From the NCBI GenBank assembly GCA_014529385.2, contig CM043942.1:51032774-51096773 (forward strand): DNA of 64,000 nt. Reading direction: 5' to 3'. Each line of letters starts with the position of its first letter. The first letter of the stretch is position 1. The DNA is from Adiantum capillus-veneris. Lineage: Eukaryota > Streptophyta > Polypodiopsida > Polypodiales > Pteridaceae. This document shows, piece by piece, positions 13,045 through 24,679 of the stretch. Below the pieces are notes generated by a model. That model searched no databases and was not told the origin of the DNA. It saw only the letters and a program-made list of their open reading frames with translations. A program made the translations under genes and the position numbers.

Positions 13045-14154
13045 TCACCCCTTGGAATCCAAAGCTTCATCTTTATTACTTACTTCACATACTTTGATAG
13101 GAACATCATCAAGAAAGGGCATAGTTACTTGGGGAATAAAGTCACGTAAGACCTTATTCATACCATTCATCATATGTGCAACCAAATTGGTTGCTCCCTG
13201 TGGTAAGGTACACATCCTTACCAAACCCAAGCGTGTCCTCATGGTAGTCAAATCCCTGCTTTCCATTGCTAGTTGGAACTGATCATACCCTGAGTACAAA
13301 TCTCCCATAGAATATATTGCCCTTCCTGCAAATGCTTTTGCAAACTCATCCACAATTGGCCTTGTACCCATATTCTTGATTGTGACTTTGTTGACCGGCT
13401 GCATATCTTGGATGAAGCGCAAAGCTCCATTCTTCTTTGGTACTGTGAACCACCGGTTTGAGTATGGAGCACATGAAGGCTCCAAAATACCCATCTTGAT
13501 CTTCTCATTTAGCAGCTCAATTAACTTTGGTAAGTTAGCCTTTGGAACTGGTATTGGCCGTAAGTTCCAAGGTACATGAGGGATGGTAAAGATCACCATA
13601 GGAGAAACAACGGGAGGATCTACACATCCTATCTCATGTGGCTCAAATGCAAATGCTTTTCCATGTTTAGAGAGCATCTCTTCAAAGCATTCCCTTTCAA
13701 CATGTGTCAAGGAGTCCTCATTCCCAATCTTCAATTGCTTTAGAGACTCCTTTGTAAACCTATGTCCAATCCCTTTTGGATCTCTGAGACTAGGTTGCAA
13801 AGAAGCCTGTTCTAGCTTTTACTTGCATTCCTTTGGCAAAGGAAGTGCCACTGGTTTCACCTTCTTTGCCATAGTCTTGTACTTGATGTCCACCTTTACT
13901 TCATGTTTTTGCTTCCTATCCTCCTGTTCCTTTTGAAATGCCTCAACCACATTGTACATTTCAAGTGAGCATACTTTCACTATCTCATTTTGGTCATGCA
14001 AAGGATAATCTACTATAGACTGCAGATCCTGTAATGTGTCCACGAAAGAAAACTCCTCAAACACACCTATTATGTTTTCATTGTTTCCTAGCAAACCATG
14101 TTCTTTCCACTCCTTTCGTAGACTATGTACATGTTTGCAGGAACCTCGACTCAA
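13045..14154 (-). pseudogene. Reverse transcriptase of element B, divergent type
   Basis: Minus strand, one frame 14154-13045 with a stop at about 13819. RT motifs: VPKKNGALRFIQDMQPVN, DLYSGYDQFQLA, then LPQGATNLVAH and the catalytic box FLDD (MPFLDDVPIK). The canonical plant gypsy form seen in element E is MPFGLTNAPATFQ with FIDD, and in element D FFDD. The QG-ATN and FLDD-VPIK form is clearly different. The catalytic Asp pair is intact, but the frame is broken. Lineage cannot be settled by eye. Confidence 0.82.
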
Positions 14155-14267
14155 GTTCTCACATTTTAGAAAAGAGACACATCCATATTCTGTTAGACCT
14201 GCAAAACCTGTACAGAAAACCTCCTTATGTGAGAACCTTTCCCTTTTTGTACCATCATAATCCCGCT

Positions 14268-15640
14268 CTACAATGGTACCTGGCCAAAACCCATTCTCTC
14301 TTGATGATCATAAAACTCTTTACTCAATCTGGGCAATGGGCGCTCTCGGAGACTGTCACGATTTCTTTCATGATGCACACAGACAGTGAGAAATTGAACA
14401 ACATGTTTTTCATCTTTACTTCTTATCCTAGCATAAGCAGAACCATCATCCATTAGCTTTGTTTCCATTCTAATCCCTACAATGTAGGGTTGTCCAAGGA
14501 TGAGATCATAAGAAGATGTGTCATGTACAAAGAAATTATGCTCTTCCTTTACATCTCCAATAGTCACTTTCACACTAGGACAAGCTGTATATAAGTCACC
14601 TGATGAATTATTTTCTACCTTAACCATCCAACCATATGATTTGTGTCCATTGGTAATTTGCACTTGTTGAATAAGCTCTTTGACATTATGTTTATTTCTG
14701 AGCCATGGTCAATCAAGGCAACAAATGTCTCTAGTAGATCACTCACCTTGACCATTGTCTCTATCGTAGCTCCTTGCCCAATGATTCTTGGAAAAGTGAC
14801 TTCTTGGAATGGCTTCGTACTCCTCATCTTCATTTGAAAACTATACTTGCTTTTCTTGTTCCCAGAAGAATGGTAGCACCCTACCACATCCTCATCATGC
14901 TCTCTGTCTTCCACTTGTATTACATGTGTCTTTAAGCTTTCTCCTTCAGATTGCGGGCAAATGGTGTCAACAAGAGTTTTCCTCTTCCTCTTGATGATAT
15001 CAATGATCTCCTTGTGAAAATTGCGCTTGGCTATGACAAGGACCTCCCCCAAGGTAAACTCTATTTTGCTATTCAAAATTCTTTCTTCTAGAACTTTCTT
15101 TAAGTCTGTCGCAGCCTCAATATCAGACGGTAACTTATAAGTTGGAGTTTTAGGCTTACCTTTTGATGACTCCTTTTTCCTCCCAGTTGTACTTTCTTCC
15201 ATAGTCGCTTCAGTTGGGGGTGCTTCCTGTGTTGGAGGCGCTCAAGGAGGTATTGTGTCGCTTCTTTTAGTAATTCTTTTTTATGGTCCTTCGTCACCAC
15301 TCTCTCGCCTGCGCTTTTCTTCCACAAACACTTCGTTGTTTTGGCATTTTGCAATATAGGATGCACTGACAAGGAGTCCATAGGGTCATTCCATCCTGTT
15401 TCTAGACAAATACAGTCACCTGCTTCATGCAGGACTTCTCTTGTAAGTTTCCCTTTCTTCAAAACTCCTCAATGGTTCAATCTTGACTGTGTAAGTAGAT
15501 GCCTCAGATGCAGAGATGGCATGGGTAGTGGCCATATCCTCTACCAAACTCTGCATTCCTCCTTTCCCAAAGTTAGCCCTTAAGGGTAAACCTGTCTCCC
15601 TTAAGTGAATCTTCCCATCCTTGAAGGAGACAAGATCTTT
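14268..15640 (-). pseudogene. Gag-pol linker and protease region of element B
   Basis: Minus-strand pieces in shifted frames (15661-15425, 15462-15100, 15202-14615, 14663-14268). The retropepsin-like active site appears as LIDHGSEINIM near 14720 (D-H-G-S) and the flap/C-terminal part as YDLILGQPYIVG near 14490 (usually ILGxPW). The protease cuts the polyprotein in the particle. Frameshifts near 14640 and 15180 break it. Confidence 0.7.
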
Positions 15641-15642
15641 TC

Positions 15643-16587
15643 TCAAAGATTCACTGAACATTCTCTCCTAGCATGCTCTGTGCTGTCACACCATATGCAT
15701 CTATGAACAAAACCTTCTTTAGGTTGTTGTTTTTGCCTTGAAGATGGTGCCAATGGTTGCCCTTTATCTTCAAGCTTTGTGAGTTTTACTTTTAAATCCC
15801 TCATACCTTTCACAAGCTCATCTATTACAACGTCATCAACTTTTGGAATTATAAAGGAACAAGGCTTTACCATCTTTTCAGAAGCTGTGGAGGTAGATGG
15901 TGCACTACCAACAACCATCTTATCCCGTCTCCTTTGGTGCTTGGCAAGTAATAAAACATCAGCTTCAACTTCGTTCCAATCTGTCTTCAGTCTCTGCTCA
16001 ACATCTTTGTCCTCAAGAAGTAGCTCCAATTGCTCCTTGAGCTCCTTTCCTGTTGCTTGTAAGAAGAGATCTGTCTTTTCTGAGTCGAGTGTGGCCTTCT
16101 CTGTCCTTGTGAGTTGAGCATATCGTCGCTCAAACTCCCTGAGTAGCTCTATTGGAGAGAACCCCTCCTTCGGCTTGGCTACCCACTCCAGGAAATTTCT
16201 CTTTGTTACTCTCTCAGAGTCCTCCATGAAATACTCCTCCTTCATCGCTAGCTTGAACTCCTCCCAATTTCTTCCATGCTCATTCTTGATTCCTCTCACA
16301 TGCTCCCTAATCTCGGGATTCACAACAAGGTCAAAGCTTTGGAGCATCTCATCTTCTGGCACACGATGCAACTCCATCCCCTTTACATAGCCACGAAGAT
16401 ACTTTGTCACATCTTTCCCATTGAATTGATCCATTTTGTGCACCACTGCTTGAATATCTTTGGTTGCTGACACTTCTCGTCTTTCTGTAGCATGTTGTTG
16501 TTGCATAAACAAGGCAAATTCTTGAAACATTTTCATTGTAGTGGGATCAAAAGGCATACCTTCCTGCTGCAGATGATGATCACCCAT
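15643..16587 (-). CDS. Gag of element B
   Basis: 314 codons open from ATG at 16587 to a stop at 15643, about 45 nt inside the primer site. Gag forms the particle that packages element RNA. The middle contains the retrotransposon gag-type stretch (RGYVKGMEL, EFERRYAQL) and the C-terminus has one zinc knuckle, CIWCDSTEHARREC (C-x2-C-x4-H-x4-C complete), about residues 298-311. The rest of the polyprotein lies downstream in other frames, so this may be a Gag that once read on into protease. It is one of the longer uninterrupted frames in the window. Confidence 0.75.
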   Translation of the reverse strand: MGDHHLQQEGMPFDPTTMKMFQEFALFMQQQHATERREVSATKDIQAVVHKMDQFNGKDVTKYLRGYVKGMELHRVPEDEMLQSFDLVVNPEIREHVRGIKNEHGRNWEEFKLAMKEEYFMEDSERVTKRNFLEWVAKPKEGFSPIELLREFERRYAQLTRTEKATLDSEKTDLFLQATGKELKEQLELLLEDKDVEQRLKTDWNEVEADVLLLAKHQRRRDKMVVGSAPSTSTASEKMVKPCSFIIPKVDDVVIDELVKGMRDLKVKLTKLEDKGQPLAPSSRQKQQPKEGFVHRCIWCDSTEHARRECSVNL

Positions 16588-16631
16588 GGTTGAAGTAGCT
16601 TGCAGATCCCCACTAACTCACCCTGACAAAC

Positions 16632-16649
16632 TTCACGTCGGGTTCACCA
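16632..16649 (-). promoter_or_regulatory. Primer-binding site of element B, tRNA-Trp type
   Basis: The plus strand reads TTCACGTCGGGTTCACCA, which to my knowledge is the 3' end of plant cytosolic tRNA-Trp including CCA; the minus strand is therefore its perfect 18-nt complement, six bases from the 5' LTR edge. Pairing of CGGGTTC with a GGATCCG acceptor strand is consistent. Plant gypsy elements more usually use initiator-Met, Lys, Asp or Arg tRNAs. Confidence 0.75.
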
Positions 16650-16655
16650 AAGCTA

Positions 16656-18541
16656 TGAGGGTTTGTGGGGAGACTGTTAAGGCTTTCACTTAAGCAAGCT
16701 TAGTGTTTATAGCAAATACATTGTGTGTAGCCATTGGAATCTTACACGCAAACACACACATATGCACACGTGAAACCCTCAAAATAAAACAAAGATGAAA
16801 ACATCAAGGCTTTGATCGTATCTAATCAAAGGTAAGATGAAAGGGTTCGCAAATGCATTTATAGCAGCAAGTCGTTGTGCTCCAAATAGACTGCGAATGG
16901 TTCTTTGAAACTGTGACTTAGTGCCCCGGGGTAGTCACTTATCAAAAGACCCCTATATCACGTGCGTTCAAGAGGTAATTAATAATACCCCAATATACAT
17001 ACTATACTTACACTGTGAGCCTATTTAAAAAACCCCCACCCCCCTCTGTATGTATACATTTTTATACATTTTGGTCTTTTAATAATCCTCTCCGATTAAC
17101 TCACGTGATATCATACACATTCTAAAAAGTGACTGCCCCGGGCTTGGTGCTTACAAAGATGTAGATGTTTTGCCTAGTGATAGGAGTGAGCCGTGTGTAC
17201 AAGTCTTCTTGGTTCGTAAGGCTCAACCCCTAGAGGAGAATAAATATGTGCACATCGAAAGAATTAGAGTAGTCTAGTAGTGGCAAAATAAGAGGACGTG
17301 GAGAAAGAAGAATTTCTCACAGTCTTTCCGGCCCAAAGAGTAACACAATTCTCTGTTGGAAGTGGATTTTATGGCTAATACAAAAATTAATCCTAATATT
17401 TTTCACAAAGTGAAAGGGTTGAAAGGTTACACCATTGGGATTATACATCTAAGAAAGTTTAGAAAGCAGTCAAACAACACAAAGACCCACACAAGCTCAA
17501 GCCAAATAAGTGAAGCACACCTCAAGACTTTGTGGTCTTGTAGCCAACTTGATGAAGTAGAAGATGAGTAGTAGTACCCAACACCGTTTGCGAGCCACCA
17601 ACAATGTGTCTTTATTGATGAAAGAAGGTTGCATAGAGTGTATGAGTATTACAAGTGAGGAGATAGAAGGCTTGAGGCATGAGGTAGCAAGCTCAAGATG
17701 CGTTGGGATGAATTGAGAGAAAGTTTCACTCAAGGAGATGGCTAGGAGGTTGGGTGATGGCTTGATAGAGTTGCTTGATTGTGGGGATTGCTTGAGCGCT
17801 TGATTGCTTGATGGTTTGCTTGATGCCAAGTGAGGGACAAGAGGCTCTATTTATAGGTGAAGTTGCCCTTGAAGAACATATTTGCTTAGAAATATCCAAG
17901 GGATTTGTGTGACAAGTGTCTATCTTTTCAAAATATCTTGAAATTATCTTCAAAGTTTCTAGATCTTTCTCTTCAAGAAATATCTAGAGGTTCTTCTAGA
18001 TCTTTCTCCAAATATCTTCTCCTTGCCGCCACATGTCAAGGGTTAAGCCTCCAAGAGTTGTTGAGCTATGGTGGGAACATGTGCATAAAATATCTTCATA
18101 AATAATTGAGAGAGAGCTTTGCATACATCATGGATCACATCAAACAAACATGTAACCACTTTTCTAAGGGATTTTTCCAGGTCCATAATCACTCCAAAGT
18201 GCACCTACTATGTGTAGAATGACACCTCATATGGTATACCATGACTAAGGCCACTTTTGGCCATGCTACACATGTCATATGCCACCTAGGATGCCTAGTA
18301 GATAGGATGTATTTTTTATAGGCTTATTTCATCATGGCTCCAAGAAGAGGTTCACAAAGAAGCCCGGGATCATAGTACGAAGCCCATTCCCAACAAGAGT
18401 GACACATCAGACTTCGACTAGCTTTTTGCATGCTAAATAGAAAATGCATATACTTATACACACTTAATACATACACATGAAATCCATAATATTGTAGGGC
18501 TTAGCTTCCGTTCCCACTATACACGTGCCACGGCACGACAC
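16656..18541 (-). repeat. 5' LTR of element B with MITE inside
   Basis: 1886 bp, about 1660 without the 226-bp insertion at 16925-17150. Shares TATA-like CTATTTATAG (17846-17855; minus strand) and the whole sequence with 9045-10721. Lacks an 18-20 bp piece present at about 9379-9398 of the other LTR. Confidence 0.92.
16925..17142. mobile_element. 218-bp MITE with terminal inverted repeats, hAT-like
   Basis: Ends are CCCGGGGTAGTCACTT on the left and, read inward on the other strand, CCCGGGGCAGTCACTT on the right (15 of 16 match). A second inverted pair, ATATCACGTG and CACGTGATAT, lies inside. It is flanked by 8-bp direct repeats CTTAGTGC (16917-16924) and CTTGGTGC (17143-17150). The empty site is seen in the partner LTR near 9310. 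Eight-base duplications are typical of hAT elements. No transposase. Confidence 0.88.
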
Positions 18542-19886
18542 CGCATAAGGAGGAGCATGAGATTCATATATTCCTTTCTCATGGAGTGAGTTAATAACTC
18601 ATAGTCTATTGCCATAGAGAAGATAACCATCTTGTAAAGTAAATGGTTCCTCTTTCTTCACTAATGCAAGGGCTAAAATCACATCTCTAAAATTGGGATG
18701 AATAGCATACTCATCTATCATAGAAGATAGATCATTGTGAGTTGCTATGGAAACTGTATTCACTCTCGGTCATCTTGAGAGTGCATCGGCTACTTGATTA
18801 TGCTTGCTAGCAATGTGAGCAATATGAAAATGAAATTGCAAAAGAAAATTTTCCCACATCATTTTTTTGTCGGATAGCTTGGTCTGCGTCATGAAGTACT
18901 TAAGAGACTTTAGTGATCCGTTCGCAGAATGAAAGGAATCCCCCATAAATAGTGCTTCCATGAGTCTAAGGCATGTAGAACTGTGAGGAGTTCCTTTTCA
19001 TATATGCCTAGGGCTTGCTCAATAGGGTCGAGCCTTCGACTTTTATAGCCTATGGTGTGCCCTTCTTGGAGCAAAACAGCTCCAAGGCAATCACCACAAG
19101 CGTCACATTGGACCTCAAATGGCTTTGAGAGATCCGGTAGTGTAAGCACAGGTTGAGAGATATGCTTTTCTTTAAGCTTTTCGAAAGCATTGTTCTCCTT
19201 AGCAGACCATGTATACCTAACGCTTTTCTTTGTAAGGTCATGTAATGGTCCCACAATTTGTGAGAACTTTTCTATGAAGCGTCTATAGTATGCACCCATA
19301 CCTATAAAGCTTCTTAGTTCATGAAGATTCCTTGGTTTAGACCATCCTTTTATTACCTCTAACTTTGATGGATCCATTTGGATGCCATCTTGAGAGATAA
19401 TGTGACCTAAATACTAAATCTCTTGCAAGAAAAAATCACTTTTCTTTTTATTAACATAAAGTTTATTCTCTCTTAGAACTTGAAATATTACCTAAAGGTG
19501 TTGCTTGTGTTCGTCTAATGAATTAGAGTAGATGATAATAGCATCAAAGAATACTCCAGTGAAGGTTCGTTGAGGCCTGAATAGCTTCTCCATCAAGCGC
19601 TTGAATGTGGCTCGTGCATTGGTCAAGCCAAAAAGCATGACAATATATTCATAAAGACCAAGCGTAGTGCGAAATGCGGTTTTTACAATGCCTTGATCAA
19701 CTATCCTTATTTGATGATAGCCACTTTTTAGGTCAATCCTAGTGAAGTAGGTCGATCCTTGTAGCTTATCAAATAGGTCTTCTACCGTGGAACGGGAAAC
19801 CTATTCTTGATAGTGATCCTATTTAGTGCTCTGTAGTTGACACACATACGATATGTGCCGTCTTTCTTTTGCACTAGTAACACAGG
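18542..19886 (-). pseudogene. RT and RNase H of element A (broken, catalytic Asp lost)
   Basis: Minus strand, from VLLVQKKDG at 19886 down. RT motifs: RIDLKSGYHQIRI, then a catalytic box reading FFDA instead of FFDD (GAT GCT; plus strand near 19538), so the second catalytic Asp is gone. Several stops occur (e.g. before VIFQVL and YLGHIIS). RNase H follows: VQCDACGDCLGAVLL (Asp), EKELLTVL (Glu), LRTDH (Asp), then a CAA-to-TAA stop and a 2-nt insertion near 18905, then QVADALSR (last Asp) at about 18775. The related sequence at 56740 keeps FFDD. Confidence 0.85.
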
Positions 19887-20370
19887 TGTTATGGAATTGA
19901 TATTTATCCATTTATTGCAGCTGACAGGTGGCAAAAGCATTAGCAGATAATGGATTATGCAGAAGGATATTATATTTTATGTATATTTGATTATTCAAGT
20001 GCTCTTTATGAGCTTTGGCCATTTATGACCGACCGACCAGTTTGTACTCACAATTGACCATTTAAGAAATCTATAAAACAAATACGTGCAAGAGGAAAAT
20101 GGTCACTCTTGCACTGGGGGAGATTGCATCCAGTGTCCGTCTCATTCTCCTCTCCTCTCTTCTCTTCTCTCTCGTCGTGCCAGGCGTAGCACTCCGCTCT
20201 AGGAGGTGCGCATGCGCATGTTCTCTTTCTCTCTCTCGCTCGTTGTCTCTCTCTGTTCGTGTACAACGTTGATTATGTGCTATGCGAGGCGTCAGGTATG
20301 CTGATTCGTTCATTTATGATTAGCAGCATGTTGTCTCGGGTATTGTGCAGGGCACCTTCCGTTTGTAGCA
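19887..20370 (+). repeat. 5' LTR of block C
   Basis: 484 bp, TGTTATGG...TTTGTAGCA, bounded on the left by the broken RT frame of A and on the right by the primer site. CTATAAAAC at 20071-20079 is a plausible TATA box and is followed by a (CT)n/(GA)n-rich stretch. No other copy of this LTR is in the window. Confidence 0.7.
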
Positions 20371-20371
20371 G

Positions 20372-20383
20372 TGGTATCAGAGC
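20372..20383 (+). promoter_or_regulatory. Primer-binding site of block C, initiator-Met tRNA
   Basis: TGGTATCAGAGC, the perfect complement of the 3' 12 nt of plant initiator-Met tRNA, one base after the LTR. Its last bases overlap a near-perfect palindrome, GAGCGTAGGCTACGCTC (20380-20396). Confidence 0.85.
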
Positions 20384-20396
20384 GTAGGCTACGCTC

Positions 20397-22228
<1,832 letters not shown>

Positions 22229-23548
22229 TGATGGGGGCTTTTCACAAGCCAAGATCCCATACCCCTCTTCTCTTGTCCCCACCCCATGAAAACCCCCTCG
22301 TAGGGAGGGAGTGATAAAAGGCATTGGAAAAAGTAAGAAAAAAATAAAGTATGATTATCTAAATATATAAGAAAGGTAAAATAGGCCACCTCATGCCTGC
22401 GGGGTAGCCCATCCCCACCTTGCCTCCTTTTTCTTCACCTTGCCCCGCCGTGTGTCCCTTTTCCTCTCCTCCACTCAAAAGGTCAACCCCCTCTCTCTTC
22501 CCCTTTTCCTTTCTCCTTTCTCTCTCCCCTCAAGCTACCCCACCTTTCACCAATAATGCATTATAACTCACCAATAATGCACCCTAACTCACATGCAACT
22601 TACCCTATCTTCCAAAATAGTATACCCCACCCCCTCTTTCTCTCTCCTATCATATCCCATGACCCAAATACCCCCCTCTCTCTCTAAAGGGAGCCATGTC
22701 TCTTGTCTTGTAGCTAAATAATCTCCCCCACACTTACACACACTCAGTTTCACTAAAAAAAGTGCCCACAGACCCATCCCCACCCGGTGGTTACCTGATT
22801 TTTCTTGTGTTCACACACATCTGCACACAGATTCACCTCTGAACACACTCCCCTCTCTCCCCTCTTGTAATTACTTTATTCTCCATGTCACCTCTCACTT
22901 TTTTTCATCCACCCATCTCTCTCTCTTAGTCTCTCTCTCATGAGACTGCTGTTCTGGCACATATACACACAGCCAGACAAGTGGGGCCCACAGTCACATG
23001 GCCTATGTAGATAATGATTTCTTCATTTCTAAATTCTAGAATTTCTCCCCCCTCCTCCCCTATATAAAGAGGGGTCACCATCACACTAAATACACACACA
23101 ACATCACCAAAGAACACACTATGCATTGTGTGTGCCTAGTGCACACACACACACACACACACACACCATCACCATCACCGCAATCACCATGCTTGTCTTG
23201 AGCATGACCTCTACACCCTTGGCTATGGAAGATGAAGGGCAACTAAATGAAGGATGATGGCCATAACCCTCGTGCGAGTCTTCGCCATCAACTCCCACCT
23301 ATCCGCCATGTGCTCTACCACTCTCTCCCTTCTCATTCCCCTACCCTATGCTCCCCATTTCATCGCCTTATTCTCTAAATAAAGCTTGAGGTTTTGTGAG
23401 TATGTTTTCTTGCAATGTTTTGCCCATGTGAGGTGTGCGGAATTGCCACCTAATCTTGTGTTTGGAGTGAGCTTGTGTATGTGTGAAGGGTGTGCGGATT
23501 CGCCATCCTTTTGTGATGCCTAAGTACTAAGCCGCTATACCCCCTCCC

Positions 23549-23600
<52 letters not shown>

Positions 23601-23822
23601 CACACACACACTTGATCTCATTCCCTTTCCTCTTCATCATTACTCCCAAGCATCCATCTCTCTTGGATGAAAACTTTGTTATGGTGGTGTGTTGTTTGCG
23701 TTCTAGCCGTTGAAGCTAGGTGGTGCCCCTGTTTGCTTTACCATGACAGGCTCGAGGCGCTCCATTCGGTCCCCGGTGTTTTAGAGGCCGTCGAGGGTTC
23801 GGGGTTCGCTTTGCTCCCGTCA
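22229..23822 (+). repeat. 5' LTR of element E
   Basis: 1594 bp, TGATGGGGGC...CTCCCGTCA. Matches the 3' LTR closely, with occasional substitutions and different microsatellite lengths. Holds a TATA box (23061) and AATAAA (23378-23383) about 320 bp downstream, so U3, R and U5 can be roughly placed. (CT)n-(CA)n at about 23551-23610. Confidence 0.94.
23059..23070 (+). promoter_or_regulatory. LTR core promoter (TATA) of element E
   Basis: CCTATATAAAGA inside a C-rich setting, repeated at 30789-30800 in the 3' LTR. It is the best TATA box in the window; transcription would start about 30 bp on. Confidence 0.7.
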
Positions 23823-23824
23823 TT

Positions 23825-23842
23825 TGGTGCCCCCACGGAGGA
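23825..23842 (+). promoter_or_regulatory. Primer-binding-site-like sequence of element E
   Basis: TGGTGCCCCCACGGAGGA, two bases after the LTR. It starts with the TGG that pairs with tRNA CCA ends. I cannot assign the tRNA with confidence. Confidence 0.55.
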
Positions 23843-24679
23843 TCTTTTCATGAAACCCTTTAGTTTACAAGACTGAAACCCTTAAACTATTGTGAATGGA
23901 TGAATGGCTAGCAACATTTGCTAATTGGACGACAGAAGAAGAAGAGCTCCAAGCACAACTAGACGAACTCCGCATCTCCATCGAATCTCGAGTGCCTGGC
24001 GTAACGGTAATTGATTTGCAGTGGGAGAGTCAACCAACACGCCAAACCCAGTGGATATACATAGGCCAAGTGCCAAGAAGAAGAAGGAGAAGGTCGAAAC
24101 CATGTCCGCAACCTACAACTAACCCACAACAACAAAATGGAAGGAGCTCTACACAATAGAGAATCAACACTATTCTACTTTGAGAATCGGTAACTCAAGT
24201 CACCGAGGTAATTATCACAGTCAGTTTTCAAGTCGCACCTGATGCTGCAGCACAGATAACGGAATCATTGGCTCACACTCTCACTAGAGAAACTAGGGAT
24301 CTACTGAGTTTGTTTCAGGAAAGAACACCACCCTCTCCCACAAGCTTGGACAGTGACTAAGCACCTCTAAGCTTCACATGAATCAGTACAACCTACCTCA
24401 AGACAGATCACACATACCAACACGTGTACGCTCAATCAAGGTGATATTGGATTTGAAGTCTCACTACCAGCACGTCATTGACACCATGGTGGGTGGGGAG
24501 CGATTTTTTGAGGTTCTGGCATCAGATCAACCATTTGTCCTACCTTTGGTACAAGGCAATGTACCGTTTGAAGTTTTAATCTATGTCCTAGTATAAGAGG
24601 GTATACACGCCTCCTTGTAAAGAAGAAAAAAACTTTTGCAAGTTAAGCAGTGTGTCTTTCTAGCTCTCTCTCAGTAATC
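23843..24679 (+). other. 5' leader of element E
   Basis: Untranslated leader of about 840 bp between primer site and Gag ATG. It holds an 87-codon open frame (23896-24159), acidic then basic, without a recognisable domain, likely accidental or an upstream ORF. Confidence 0.55.

Larger units (their letters stand above)
9045..18541 (-). mobile_element. Element B: complete LTR retrotransposon with tRNA-Trp primer site
   Basis: About 9.5 kb inserted in the pol of element A, same strand. Order on the minus strand: 5' LTR (16656-18541), primer site (16632-16649), gag (16587-15643), protease region, RT, RNase H, integrase (to 10732), purine tract (10722-10735), 3' LTR (9045-10721). The two LTRs are closely similar apart from a 226-bp insertion in one (MITE plus target duplication) and an indel near 17215/9380. 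I could not find a target duplication (AGCTG left, CCGCA right). Its RT differs in signature motifs from the other gypsy RTs in the window. The coding frame carries several stops and shifts. Confidence 0.88.

Noticed and set aside
9035-18546. Target duplication for element B
   Set aside because: AGCTG on the left and CCGCA on the right do not match; the shared AGCT beside both left LTR edges is too short to use.
23896-24159. 87-codon frame in the leader of element E as an extra gene
   Set aside because: Short, without a domain and located in an untranslated leader; mentioned only as a possible upstream ORF.
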